From Sabellastarte sp. h YS-2021 (Eukaryota; Annelida; Polychaeta; Sabellida; Sabellidae), in assembly GCA_964017235.1 (NCBI GenBank), contig OZ024931.1:120229530-120293529 (forward strand): a stretch of 64,000 nucleotides of DNA. The letters are read 5' to 3'. A program made the translations under genes and the position numbers. The notes under the pieces were generated by a model. That model worked only from the letters and a program-made list of their open reading frames with translations. It was not told where the DNA came from and searched no databases. This document shows positions 1 to 10,564 of the stretch, in pieces (position 1 is the stretch's first letter; each line of letters begins with the position of its first letter).

Positions 1-2480
1 TGTCACAGACATGATACATTTCCGCAATAATATGACAGATCTCCTTTTCATAATTTAAAAGCATTTATATATATAGCCAAGTGGTTCTAAGCTGTAAAAG
101 CCTACACATTATCCTCTTAAAACACTTCTGATTTGGTCCCTTTTGTTCTAGAGAACTGGGTCAAGTGATAAGCATTTCTATCTGATTAACCTGATGTCTT
201 TTTTTTTTATTAGAAATGCGAGAAGGTGATTTTGGTGACAAGGTATTTTCAAAGAGAAAGGAAACTGTTGCTGACTGACATAGTTCTACATAGTTCAATA
301 CTTGACAATAAACACAGTAAGACAAGGTAATATAGACAGTTACTGCATTATAATGACCACTAGGTTATGTATGCAGGATGAACTGTACCTGCATCAGGGT
401 AACATACCATCTGTTTATCAATTTACTTTTTTGTGTTCTAAACAAAATACACTTTGTTTAATGCTCCTAATTCTTTTGAAACTTATATCCCCTAATTTTT
501 TAGGAATAGCGTAAATGCAACTAGCCATCAAAAATACTGATCAGAGGTGTTCCATTACACACTTTTTTGATTTCCATTTACTAAACAGTTTAATCCTTCC
601 TGGCAACCTAACAACCCCAAACCCCCCACCCCCACCTGATCAATCATAATTTATTCAGATTTTTTTGACAAAACTGAGACACTAATGTTTTGGGTGCACA
701 TACAAATACTCAAGAAAATCTCTACACACTGCAGCGGCGGCGTACTCATGCGTAATCCATAGTAGCCATTAGTGAAATTAATTTCAGTGAATTTCTTTAA
801 ATAAAGAAACAGTGAAATTTTCGGCCAGCTAAAGTTTCCACTTTTACAGTAAAGCAGAATTCAAAGGGAGGATTCTTGACAGTATTACCATTAAAATCCA
901 TGACATCACCACAGGTACAATCCTCTCAAAGTCCGTCTTTTAACAGACATTAAGCGCTATAAAAGTGTTATTACAATGGGAATTACTGTTACTCACCTTC
1001 TATTACTCACTTCTTGACACCCCCTAACAATATACAACTGGTTAAAATGATGCTGACACAACCTACCCTATTCACTAGTGGCTCCTGTGCTTCAGTCCTT
1101 CCATTTTTACTGTGCTTTGTTTTAGGCTGTGCAGGTTTTCCCTCTTTCTTTAATAAGCATACATACATTGAGAATTTAATACAACAATAATTGTTTCATG
1201 TGTCATGTTTAATAAACATCCTATAATCTTTCAGTCTAATAAGCAACGAGCAATACATAAGTACAAAGACCAGCTACTTTTCAACCATTTCAATGTTGTG
1301 TTAAATACATGAATATATCATTATTTTAGTGTTAATATAACAGCTATTTTTTCTTTGTAATTTTTAACTGATAAAATGTTTTATTCTTTTGATAAAGACA
1401 TGCACATATTCTTATTGTTATTATTACTGTTTGTATTATAGTAAAGTTTCATAAGTTTTAACTGAAAAACATTGTTACACAGAAAATCAGACATGGACTT
1501 TGTTAACTAGCTCCTAATTTACTAACATTACATCACCAGAATCTGTTTTTCAAAATCATATTTAATTTAGTTAATCATATCTACATATCGAAATTTGAAT
1601 TTCCTTCTGGGCAGAGCATGCCATTTAACTTATACATATACAAGATAAACAAGTGTTAAAGGCATGCTGGAATGACATGAAGTATTGTAAGTTAAAAGTT
1701 ACAGTTAAGTATTTGCCAACACAATTTTTGTGAACCCGATGAATTTAAAGCTGTCTACACTTAATGTAGTGGCCTGAAAGCTTCATCAGTTTAAGAGGGT
1801 AAGACAAAGTCAAAGTTGGTGTTTTATATCCAGTTCAACAGCAATTAAAAGTGTAAGATACATGGATGATATTTAACTGAAAAAATAACCCAAAAGGTGA
1901 GTAATGGAGTCTATCATACCTTAAAATACACAACAGAATGAAAACAAAACCATTAAACAAATGATTTTGAGGCTGATAATTATCTTCTCCTGCATGTTAA
2001 TGGGAAATTTATGTTATAAAATAGTGTAAATGTCTAAGTAATTAGTATATTTCAAAATTTCTTGATTCCTATGAGAAACAAATGTTAATTTCACATCCAT
2101 TAAAACTACAGGAAAAATAGACATGCGAGTGCTACCTATTTATGAATTTGGTAAGTTTTAAGAAATACAGAAAAAGACATGATCATGTTAACATGCTGTA
2201 CAAACATTGGACTATAGTACACGCAGAAAGTAAACAGTAATCACACTTCTCTCAAAATTTACATAAGTTGTGAGACCAGTGCAATGTGAAGTACCAATAT
2301 TTTAGGTCTAATTCATCACACAGTATATCACAAGTAATATTTCATTTATTTTTTTAACATTTGTCCAGCAATATATCATAAAGGTAGGACAGAGGAGAGC
2401 ATTGCATGCAAGCTGGTAAATGTTTGGCAACGTAACCAGCAACCGGATATAAAGAAGCAAGAAACTAGTTTGCCACTAGA
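1..2480. other. AT-rich intronic or downstream sequence, no feature seen
   Basis: No supported gene. Short A/T runs, and a fragment at 1804-1845 resembling the 3' end of the SINE found at 59.4 kb. Donor-like GTGAGT sites at ~985-1010 (minus) were considered for a further tail exon but the acceptors are weak. Confidence 0.4.
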
Positions 2481-2482
2481 GA

Positions 2483-2580
2483 TTGTTGCCAAGGTTCAAA
2501 CCGACAACCAAGGAGGTGGGAGGCATGTGTGTTACCACTACATCAACATGGCTGACCACTGGTCACCACACCACAACAGA
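2483..2580 (-). repeat. Degenerate tRNA-SINE head
   Basis: On the minus strand a GTGGTAACAC A-box-like stretch is followed about 40 nt later by GGTTTGAACC, a B-box-like match. This is the same head as the SINE at 24.4 kb, without a recognisable 3' part. Confidence 0.4.
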
Positions 2581-3229
2581 ACATCTTATACATTTGATTT
2601 ATAGTGGTCAGACTGTTAGTGAAAAGCAAAATTGGTTTCCAGGGTTTTACAATTCACTGCAATGTTCGATGAACCAGACTTTAATGCAGGAAACATCCTT
2701 GTGAGATATTTATGAAGTTAATAAACTTCACTTTAACCGAATAGCAAGTAAAGATGTGATATATTTCCCCACATTTATACTTTCTCTTGTTTTGATGAAT
2801 TATTACTAGCTGAGCGTGCATTACTAGGGGATTATCAGTGCAGAATCAAGTCTTTGAAAACACAGTATTTTATTGCTAGTCGGTCCGTGGTCCAATAATG
2901 AGGATTATTGACTGGGTCCTGACGTCACCATATATTTGTTTACAAATATTGTTCTCTCACTTGAAATTTTTAACTTGCAATATCACACTTATTACTGCAC
3001 GGATTTAAACCAAACAAAAACGAAAAGAAGCAGTGTAATGATCTAAACAATTTGTTAGTGGGTTAACTGATTATTGTGAAAAAAATGGCTCTTGTTTACG
3101 GAAAAAAAAAACATATAAACCACTTCAAACCAAAACGTCATGGTGACGTATTTTTATCAGTCTCTACTTATATGATGTCACAACATTAATTTGATTAGTA
3201 CAACATCCAGTTATATGAAATTCAGCTAG

Positions 3230-3425
3230 TAATAATAGTAATAATGTAATTTTTATGTGCAATATGCTGTAGAAATGGACCTTCATCAATGATTATCAGC
3301 CTTTCACATCCATTAGTGCCCTCGGCAAGCCTCGGGCACTAATGAATGTGTCAGGCTGATAATCATTGATGGCGGTCCATTTCTACAGCATATTGCCCTA
3401 TAAAATTACATTATTGTACTATTAT
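3230..3425. repeat. Large snap-back inverted repeat
   Basis: Two arms of about 85 nt, with few mismatches, are separated by roughly 12 nt (around 3319-3331, TCGGCAAGCCTC). The arms include GGGCACTAATG, GATTATCAGC and GTAGAAATGG and their complements. A foldback or MITE-type element is the likely source. Related fragments with GATTATCAG and TGACGTCA lie at 2800-3200. Confidence 0.8.
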
Positions 3426-3775
3426 CAGGTATTTGGAAGTCTAAAATAATGTAGTTTTCAATAACAGGCTCTTAAAAATTCTTTGCAGCTTTCGTAACTT
3501 CTACCACACCAAAAATGAAAAGCAAAATACCTTTTTTTTTTGTTCAAGCCTCTTGATGGTCACATTATTGCTATACACTGTTAGTTATGGGTGTACAATA
3601 TATATTACTATGATTATATTGGACATTTTATACAGCATTTTCTGTTCTACACTTAACACAAGGAGTAGTTAGTTAGGCAGGAATCTATTCAGCTGTGAAT
3701 TAGTTAATTTTAGTCTCTGAGTTAGTATAAGATGCAGGCTAGGTATATAAATAAGCTATGGACTGTATTTCTTAC

Positions 3776-3839
3776 CGTATTTGATGGACCATTGTTATTG
3801 TCACTACTTGTAGCTCTTGAATTCCGCCGTTTGAACTTT
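3776..3839 (-). CDS. Cytoplasmic basic exon of the neuregulin-like protein
   Basis: 64-nt exon, acceptor GTTGCTCTAAACAG, donor GTAAGA at 3775. In phase 2 it joins the transmembrane exon directly and encodes KFKRRNSRATSSDNNNGPSN followed by Thr, ending in phase 0. The result is IKKFKRR straight after the membrane helix, a textbook stop-transfer signal. The later Asn-rich NNNGP patch loosely recalls the start of the vertebrate NRG1 cytoplasmic domain (inference from memory of the family, not an alignment). A second frame is also open, which would apply only if the 6.3-kb exon were spliced in as an internal exon. Further tail exons are expected left of this point, probably off the window. Confidence 0.75.
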
Positions 3840-6100
3840 CTGTTTAGAGCAACACAGATTTATAATTCTTAATTCATAAATGTATATATTTTTTAATTGT
3901 TAAAGTTAAAAAGCAGACGGGATTCTCACCTTTCCTTGTGGTTGAAAAATTACAGTCTCTTGACATATAACGGACTTTATCAGAAATATATGAGACCAGT
4001 GGGATAAACGGGTTATTATGTTAGCCGCACACATATCAGTACAAAGACAGACGATCACATTTACCCACCCCAGAAAAATGAATATGTTTAAAATTTAATC
4101 AATGGTCAGTAGCACTGCAGCACTTTCTGTGGGTATAGAGTATACAGGATACAGTGACAACAACTTTCACAATTTTGCAGAAATAAACTCTGTGACATTA
4201 ATATGTCATGGTAGTAATCACATGTGTTTGTAGATCATTATTAATGAACCGTATTATCAATGCACTATTTATGTGGCAATTAGTAGAAACCACACAGCTG
4301 AGTAAATTTAAACTCACTACAAAGGCTACTAGTAGTGAGACCAACAGAAACCCGGATATTGCTAATAGGTCATGGAAACCCGAGCATCTAATGTAAACAA
4401 AGAACAATGTGACCAAAAACTGTAACACGGAACCCGATACCTTTGTATTTATTTTCAACAATGACGACTACCACCAAGTACAAATATCTTTCACAAAACA
4501 TTGGCCACGTGAGTTTTCTATGTCATGGGGATTTTGATTGGTCAAATTGGTCTTATAATAGCTAAATCATGGAGCTAGAAAGGGTAATAAATATGACGAA
4601 ACTGAGAAGGACTTCTTTTTTTCTAAGTTGGATGCAATATTTAAAATTTATTTTGTGCCCTGTTCCCCACATATACATGAACTGAAAGCTGTAAGAAATG
4701 TTTACTGGTAATATAAAGCAATCACAGCACAATAATTAGACGACTATATAACATCAACTGCAATTTGTAACTAAGGAAGGTAAAAGTCACTAAACATGTT
4801 TTTCATCAGAGGAAGAAATACACTATATTGACAAGAGAAATGTTAATGTTTATAATAAAAAAAATCAAGGAAATAAACAGCATGTGATTGCTTTATCACA
4901 TGTTATAAGAAAGACTTTTAGAATTTTATTTTTGGTTTTATTACAGTTTCCTCAACTGAAAATCACAATGCTTAGTAAAGACAACCATCTTTAGTATATC
5001 TAATATTGTGTGACAACATCAACTTAAGCCTACAATTTCAAAAGCAACAGCATATGTTATAAATCAATGGCGACATTGCTAAACAACATTAGTTCTGTAA
5101 CTATGAACTGCTAAATTAAATAATATTGAACCTGGGAACAAAGTTAAGTCAAATCATAAAGGACAGGATAATACTTCTTAAAAGGCAGAATTTCCAGATA
5201 ACCGGGCAAATTTTATGTACAAGGCCTTTTTACAAACCATAGAATTCTACTTTTCAAAGTTCCACTTGAAGGGTATCATTTTCTTGAGGAACTGACAAAA
5301 GCTGATTTCTATTTAACTGCAAAATAATGCAAAAATTAGCTTGTAACACTTAAATCATTTGCTTCAAATTAGGGATTTGTTTAGCAATGCTGCCGACAAC
5401 ACATCAAGTAAAGCAAAACTGAACAACCCCAAAAAAACAGAGACACAGAAGAAACTCAAATACAATGCAGTGGAGTTGGTGTGGTGAACTGATAGAAGGA
5501 AAGCAGGGGGGTGAAAGGAGGAAAGGATCAGACCATCCACCAGTTTTAAGGTATCTCAGGGATTTGTACGAAGATCCAGATTCTTCAAAGCACTGAACCT
5601 GATATTAGACTTTTATTAGACAAAAGAAATCTAAGTTGATTCAATATCTGGTAAAGTATAATCACATTGGCAAAACCAATATGGTGGCTTCAGTATTATG
5701 TATTCCGGTTGTGAAGGGAAAACCAGTTTATCTGGTTGTCGGTTGGTTTTGTAACAAAAAAAAACAACAACCGGTTATAAACTTTTTCAAACCAGTTCTT
5801 CAATATTAAATAAACATTTTTCAGTAATTTTTCTTTGAAACTTTCAATAAATTAAAAGTACTATTACAGGTAATAAAAATAAACACAGATTCACCAAATT
5901 GATGAAGCTGTACATTTCATTTGTATTTTCTGGCAAGATTTATAATACAATTTCAAAATTGGTTAAATAACTGGTTACCATCGCCTGTTTTTGGAAACCA
6001 GCAACCTGTTTGGAAAAATAAAAACCAACTACAACTTTTTTATGTATTATAAAATTTAGAAAAAATATCTGATTTGCAATCATATTGGGAGAGTCGAGAA
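3840..6100. other. Intron sequence, nothing firm
   Basis: AT-rich DNA without a supported exon. At 5690-6010 several CCGGTT/AACCAG words occur in both orientations, suggesting an eroded inverted-repeat element, but I cannot define its ends. Confidence 0.3.
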
Positions 6101-6118
6101 CCCGCTTTGTTTGTGCTT

Positions 6119-6344
6119 TTATTTACACAGGTTAAGATGCTGATTGAGAATTGAGATCTTCACATGGTTAAACTGAGTTTCTTCTAGCCTATTAAAACTA
6201 CTACTACACACACATAAACAATCCACGCCAACACAGCGGATTATACCCACCACAGTATTACTCTCACTTATCAAGGAGACTGTCGCATTGTCTTTCCTAT
6301 TATATAGAGTTCCCCCACTCGGTAAGTAGGATTTTCGCCGGTAT
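6119..6344 (-). CDS. Candidate alternative tail exon (terminal, or internal 6344-6268)
   Basis: A strong acceptor (TTTTTGACTCCTATCAG) starts this exon in phase 2, matching the transmembrane exon, and gives K-YRRKSYLPSGG after the helix: a basic stop-transfer followed by a polar stretch. Two readings are possible. Internal: a GTGAGA donor at 6267 ends a 77-nt exon in phase 1, but then the 3.8-kb exon is read in a less convincing frame. Terminal: the frame continues for 75 codons to a TAA at 6121-6119, overlapped by an AATAAA polyadenylation signal (6123-6118), giving a short alternative C terminus. Vertebrate NRG1 also has alternative tails. The distal part contains a low-complexity Cys/Ser run, so only the first ~25 residues look protein-like. 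Confidence 0.4.
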
Positions 6345-7001
6345 CTGATAGGAGTCAAAAATAAGTTTCACACTTAAGCAAATGGGTTATAAACTTTCCA
6401 ATTAACACACAAGACTTCTGCTGCTTACTACTATAAACATATTTTAACCCCATGGCTTAATAACTGATATCTTGGTTTTTTAGGGGTGTCCCTTGGTTTT
6501 CGCCCAGGCTGTGAAAGAGTATCTGAGTACTTAGTGAAGAATGGAAAAATACTTGTAGACAATGTAGGAGGAATCAATTTTTGGTATATTTCAAAAAGAA
6601 GCCATTGTGGTAAGTAATATTGGTGAAAAGTGAGTATATTTGTTAGAGAGGATAGTAATGATGGAAAAACTCGAGTCCAGAATTGACTTTACTCTCGAGC
6701 ATTAGTTTGCCTGCAATCAGGGACCAGTTAGGAAGGTACACTGCTTATTATTGGTAGAGGTCTGCTCACTGGTTATATGTTATAGCAGTAAATATGGTGC
6801 ACATCAACTTAACCAGTCAAACAAATGGATTTAATGTGCGGCTGATACAAAATACAACACTTCAAACCAAACATATCAGTTTTTACAGTTACTGAAACTA
6901 TTGAGAATGTGTCCAACCATATTATGTTAAGAAAACCTCTGGTTGGACAGAAATTTGAAAATTTTATTTTAAATGTAGCTTTTATAAGCTACAATACCTA
7001 C

Positions 7002-7193
7002 CTATTGTAACAATATGCTTTACCGGTGGTTGACCATGGGAAGCTTCCAACCGGAGTAAAAGTTGAAAACTTATTACCCGTGAAATTCAGATAGACCGGG
7101 CTATCCGGAACAATGGTCACGGGGAATGCCGGTGATATAGTACCGGTGCGGGTATGAGCGCACCTGCTGGCTTGGCCACGTGACCTAGGGAAC
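7002..7193 (-). CDS. Weak candidate cassette exon (192 nt) in the cytoplasmic region
   Basis: On the minus strand one frame stays open from about 7225 to 7000 in a locally GC-richer patch. A GTAGGT donor follows base 7002, and an AG at 7195-7194 gives a 192-nt exon, phase 2 in and phase 2 out, compatible with insertion between the transmembrane exon and the 3.8-kb exon. The peptide is Ser/Thr/Pro-rich (for example TIVPDSPVYLNFTGNKF). The acceptor lacks a good pyrimidine tract. The patch could equally be the remains of a mobile element. Listed because phase, length and donor agree. Confidence 0.22.
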
Positions 7194-7229
7194 CTATCAG
7201 ATGCTCGACAGAGCTCTTCCTCATTTAGA

Positions 7230-8430
7230 TTAAATTAAACATTTTACAAAATTAACAAATTTTGCTTTCACAATCACTTGGAAATATTACGTTTTTTACT
7301 CTATTAAACTTATCAAAGTTATCAAGCAAGTCAGAAAAAATTGACTGTGTCCTAATGAGACTAATGTCAAAATGTTACAATTACTTGTGGTTATGGACCC
7401 TCGATTTGGACTCATAGCTCTACAGTACATTATTCATAATTAATTATTCTTGTTTTCAATTCAGATTTGGGGGTTTTGTCTTGCCAAATTGAAAATAAAG
7501 TCCAATTAAAAAACATAATGTACTCTTGTAGGATGTCTTTAGTAAAGCATCTTATTATTAATGGACAACAACGAACATTTGGAAAGTAAAGCTTTTTTTT
7601 TTTTTGATACAATATCCAAAAACTTCATTGCAATTTTCACGCCAAATGTATATTAGATTTTTTATATTTAAGTGACACATTGTACGTTATATACAGAGGC
7701 AATCAACCACAAGTTATATTAGACTACTCACAACAATTTACTTTAGTATATGTGTAATGTTAAGAAGAGAGCTGCAATACATTATTTAATTATATAATAA
7801 CATGTTAACTATGTACACACAATATTGAAAGAGACAAGGCCTGTCTTTATGGAGTTATTTTTTTCATGGCCTCTGAGGGGAGGGGAGCATTTTGTAAAGA
7901 AATAGACAAATTACTTCAAAAATACACAAAATATAACAGACTATAAAATTCTATTCAGTTGTTCTGTATATGGGTTCTTTTTCACTAACCTGCATTAATT
8001 TAAGCCTGTGTGACATTTCAGTAATATAGAGAATACATGTACATTTTTCATGACAAAAGGAATATCACATTATTTAACATAATTAGATTTGATATAGCTG
8101 CAAAAAGAAAAGATTCATTCAGAAAAATACTATTTTTACAAGAACTAAAACATTAGTACTGCAATCAAAGACAAATGGGTGAATAAATATAGCACCTGCT
8201 ATAAATAAAACTTGATGAGAGAGAGAGCTTTTTAAATACACATTCATGCAAAGTACCTTTTCTAAAAAAGTCCTGTAAAGCACCTCTTTAAATAAAAACT
8301 GGGGCCTAAAAATAAACCTGTGGCATTAGTTTTGGCCTGATGATTGGATTAGCTGTAAACAACAGAAGTGAAAGGCAGGGGCCTATGAGAGCCTAGGGTA
8401 GATATCCCAGCATTCCCAAGTAGACAGGGA
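7230..8430. other. Intron sequence, nothing seen
   Basis: AT-rich, with homopolymer A/T runs and a short GA run at ~8217-8226. No exon, RNA gene or defined repeat recognised. Confidence 0.4.
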
Positions 8431-8434
8431 AAGG

Positions 8435-8456
8435 TGACGTCAGCCAACTGACGTCA
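8435..8456. promoter_or_regulatory. Paired CRE-type sites
   Basis: Two perfect TGACGTCA octamers (8435-8442 and 8449-8456) are separated by six bases and form a 9-bp inverted repeat including the flanking G and C. An inverted CCAAT-type word (AGCCAATGAG) lies about 20 bp further on. TGACGTCA is the known CREB/ATF consensus; activity here is inference. Confidence 0.5.
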
Positions 8457-8459
8457 CAA

Positions 8460-10330
8460 ACACAGGACAGAGACAGAAAAAGCCAATGAGAAACAGGCAC
8501 CCTATCTGAAAAGCGGATAAATTGACAAAATAGAAAAATAAACAATCACATATTTCAAATTTTGTGTTGACTTGTCATTTCCTAAAGAAATTTCTGATTC
8601 AATTTTTATTTCTAAAACTTTAAATTCACCATTTTAGTAAATAAGTATTTCTTATAAATATCACTTAAGATAATGAAAAGATTTCACAAAAAGGAGAAAG
8701 CAAATTTACTAAACCAGAAACTGCAAATGTCAAGATGCGCCTGGTATTTAGCAACAGAACACAGTGTGGCCCCAAAAGTTGAGTTTTCTTCTGAAACTTA
8801 AAGCATAAGTTATACAAGGATACAAAGCCCTATGCAAGTATTAAAAACCCTTATTTTTTCCAGTTTCAAATTACCCCTAGTTTATTGTTTACTATCAAAT
8901 GGAGACAGGACTGCATTAAATTAATCAAAATACGAAGTTTGCAAGGAATAGAAGCTGAAGTTTAAGTTTGCACATGGCAAGCTGGACGTAAAATCAGCAA
9001 CAGAGCTTGTTGGCTGGTGAAAAAGTGGGAAGCCATTGATTTTTTTTCTTTCTCTTCCAGCCAGCAACAAATGACGACATCACTGGGTGGGACTCGTCAC
9101 ACAGAATACTAATCAATCTGTGGATGGCTATGCGAACTGGCATCACCTAAAGCACTCTTCAATTCCCAGGGGTCTAAAACCTCCTTAATCCCCTCCCAAA
9201 AGAACCACAGGCAAAAACAGCACTAATTCATCCCCCCCCCACCTCCTTAAATAAGCTGGTCAAGCTCTGACTTACAAATCCGATAATGAGAAATGAATGG
9301 CCTGGATTATGGAAGGCAATGGAAACCAAAAAGTTCAAAAAGAGATACATATATTTTTTTTAGGAGTTTAGGTAATAATTCTAGATGCTTCACTGTGTGG
9401 AAGGCAACATAATTAACCACAATTTATGGTAACTAATCAAATCTCATCAATTTTTTTTTCTTGTAACCTGTGAATTTGTTGGAACACATAAACCAATTAA
9501 TATCTGTTTTGTAAACTTACTTATGTTTTTCCTTTTGAAAAAAGTGTTCAATTTTTATGAGATGCCTAAGAGTTTCTTGCTTTGAAGATTTATCAAGTTA
9601 TTACTTCTGTTGCTTTATGTATACAAAACATATATACTAAGCAATGATTATTCCACAGATTATTTCAAAATAATGATGCACTTTGATGAATGTAAAGTAT
9701 GGATGTAAATACATATTTTTGATATTAATTGGAAGCTTGTTTACACATCTTAAAATGTCCTCATTTATATTTATTTTCCAAAACATAAGACAGGCATGAA
9801 ATTATTAAGCCAAGAATGTAAATGTTCTACCAATGTCTGGATCAACTAAAAAGGACAAAGCCAAAAAATTCAAAGTAGTTTACCCCTACAGAGAAGAAGA
9901 AAAATCAATGCTACAGCAAAAATACAATAATCTCCTGAACCGGTAACATATTTGATGTGGTCGGAGTGACTACTCAAAATTACTAGCACCATACGGAGAT
10001 ATATAAAAGCTTCCCCTAAATGTTATGAAGAAATTGAAATAGCCCAACATTGTTTAAATGCAGGAGGCAATTAAAAATAAAACCAGAAAGTTTTCACTTG
10101 CCGCAATGTAAGAATTGCATTAAGATACAACCTAGGGTCGCATTAATTGAGAATTGAATCACAATAAGAGTAGTGCATCTATGAGGGCCATGTAATGTCA
10201 CAAGTTTGTCAATAAGCATTGACAGACGAGACAATTTCAAAGTCAAAAAGCTAATCGGGCATGACACTTATCCATTGATTGACATTCATAACTGTGGTAC
10301 TTATGTAATTGTTTCCCACCAGTAGAGATT
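8460..10330. other. Intron sequence with one GC-richer patch
   Basis: The patch at ~8990-9250 carries an acceptor-like pyrimidine run on the plus strand (ends at 9060) and a short open frame on the minus strand, but no phase-compatible exon. The remainder is AT-rich. Confidence 0.35.
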
Positions 10331-10332
10331 CA

Positions 10333-10561
10333 TAGAGTAAGAAATCTAAAATTCGCCAGGAATCTAAAATTCGCCACCTCTAAAACCTTAGTTAATTTTA
10401 TGAAGAAAATGATGTTTTTGTCTAAAAATTGGTATTTTTCAGTTCAAAAAGCCTTAATTTACTATACATTCAACAAATCTCACCACAATTCATTTATTTT
10501 ATTAGTATTTTTACACGTGGCGAATTTCAGATATGTGGTGAATTTTAGATTTCTCACTCTA
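10333..10561 (+). mobile_element. MITE with TAGAGTAAGAAATC ends (copy 1)
   Basis: A ~229-bp element with inverted ends reading TAGAGTAAGAAATCTAAAAT on the left and its complement on the right. The word ATTCGCCA or its complement recurs near both ends. The same element occurs in opposite orientation at 31.55 kb and, split in two, at 54.37/57.0 kb. No coding capacity. Confidence 0.85.
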
Positions 10562-10564
10562 ATA

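Noticed and set aside
985-1090. GTGAGT donors on the minus strand with short open frames, a possible further tail exon
   Set aside because: Acceptors lack pyrimidine tracts and the candidate peptides are not convincing; a 27-nt phase 0-0 version (LYIVRGCQE) cannot be excluded.
5690-6010. Inverted CCGGTT/AACCAG words suggesting a TIR element
   Set aside because: No consistent ends or target duplication could be defined.
9030-9150. Strong acceptor-like pyrimidine tract on the plus strand ending at 9060
   Set aside because: The following frame is only about 29 codons, no donor follows, and no other plus-strand exon is near.
9110-9220. Minus-strand stretch reading KEVLDPWELKSALGDASSHS and then a stop
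   Set aside because: Looks protein-like, but every plausible acceptor gives phase 0 or 1, while the membrane exon requires phase 2; the upstream frame is closed within a few codons.
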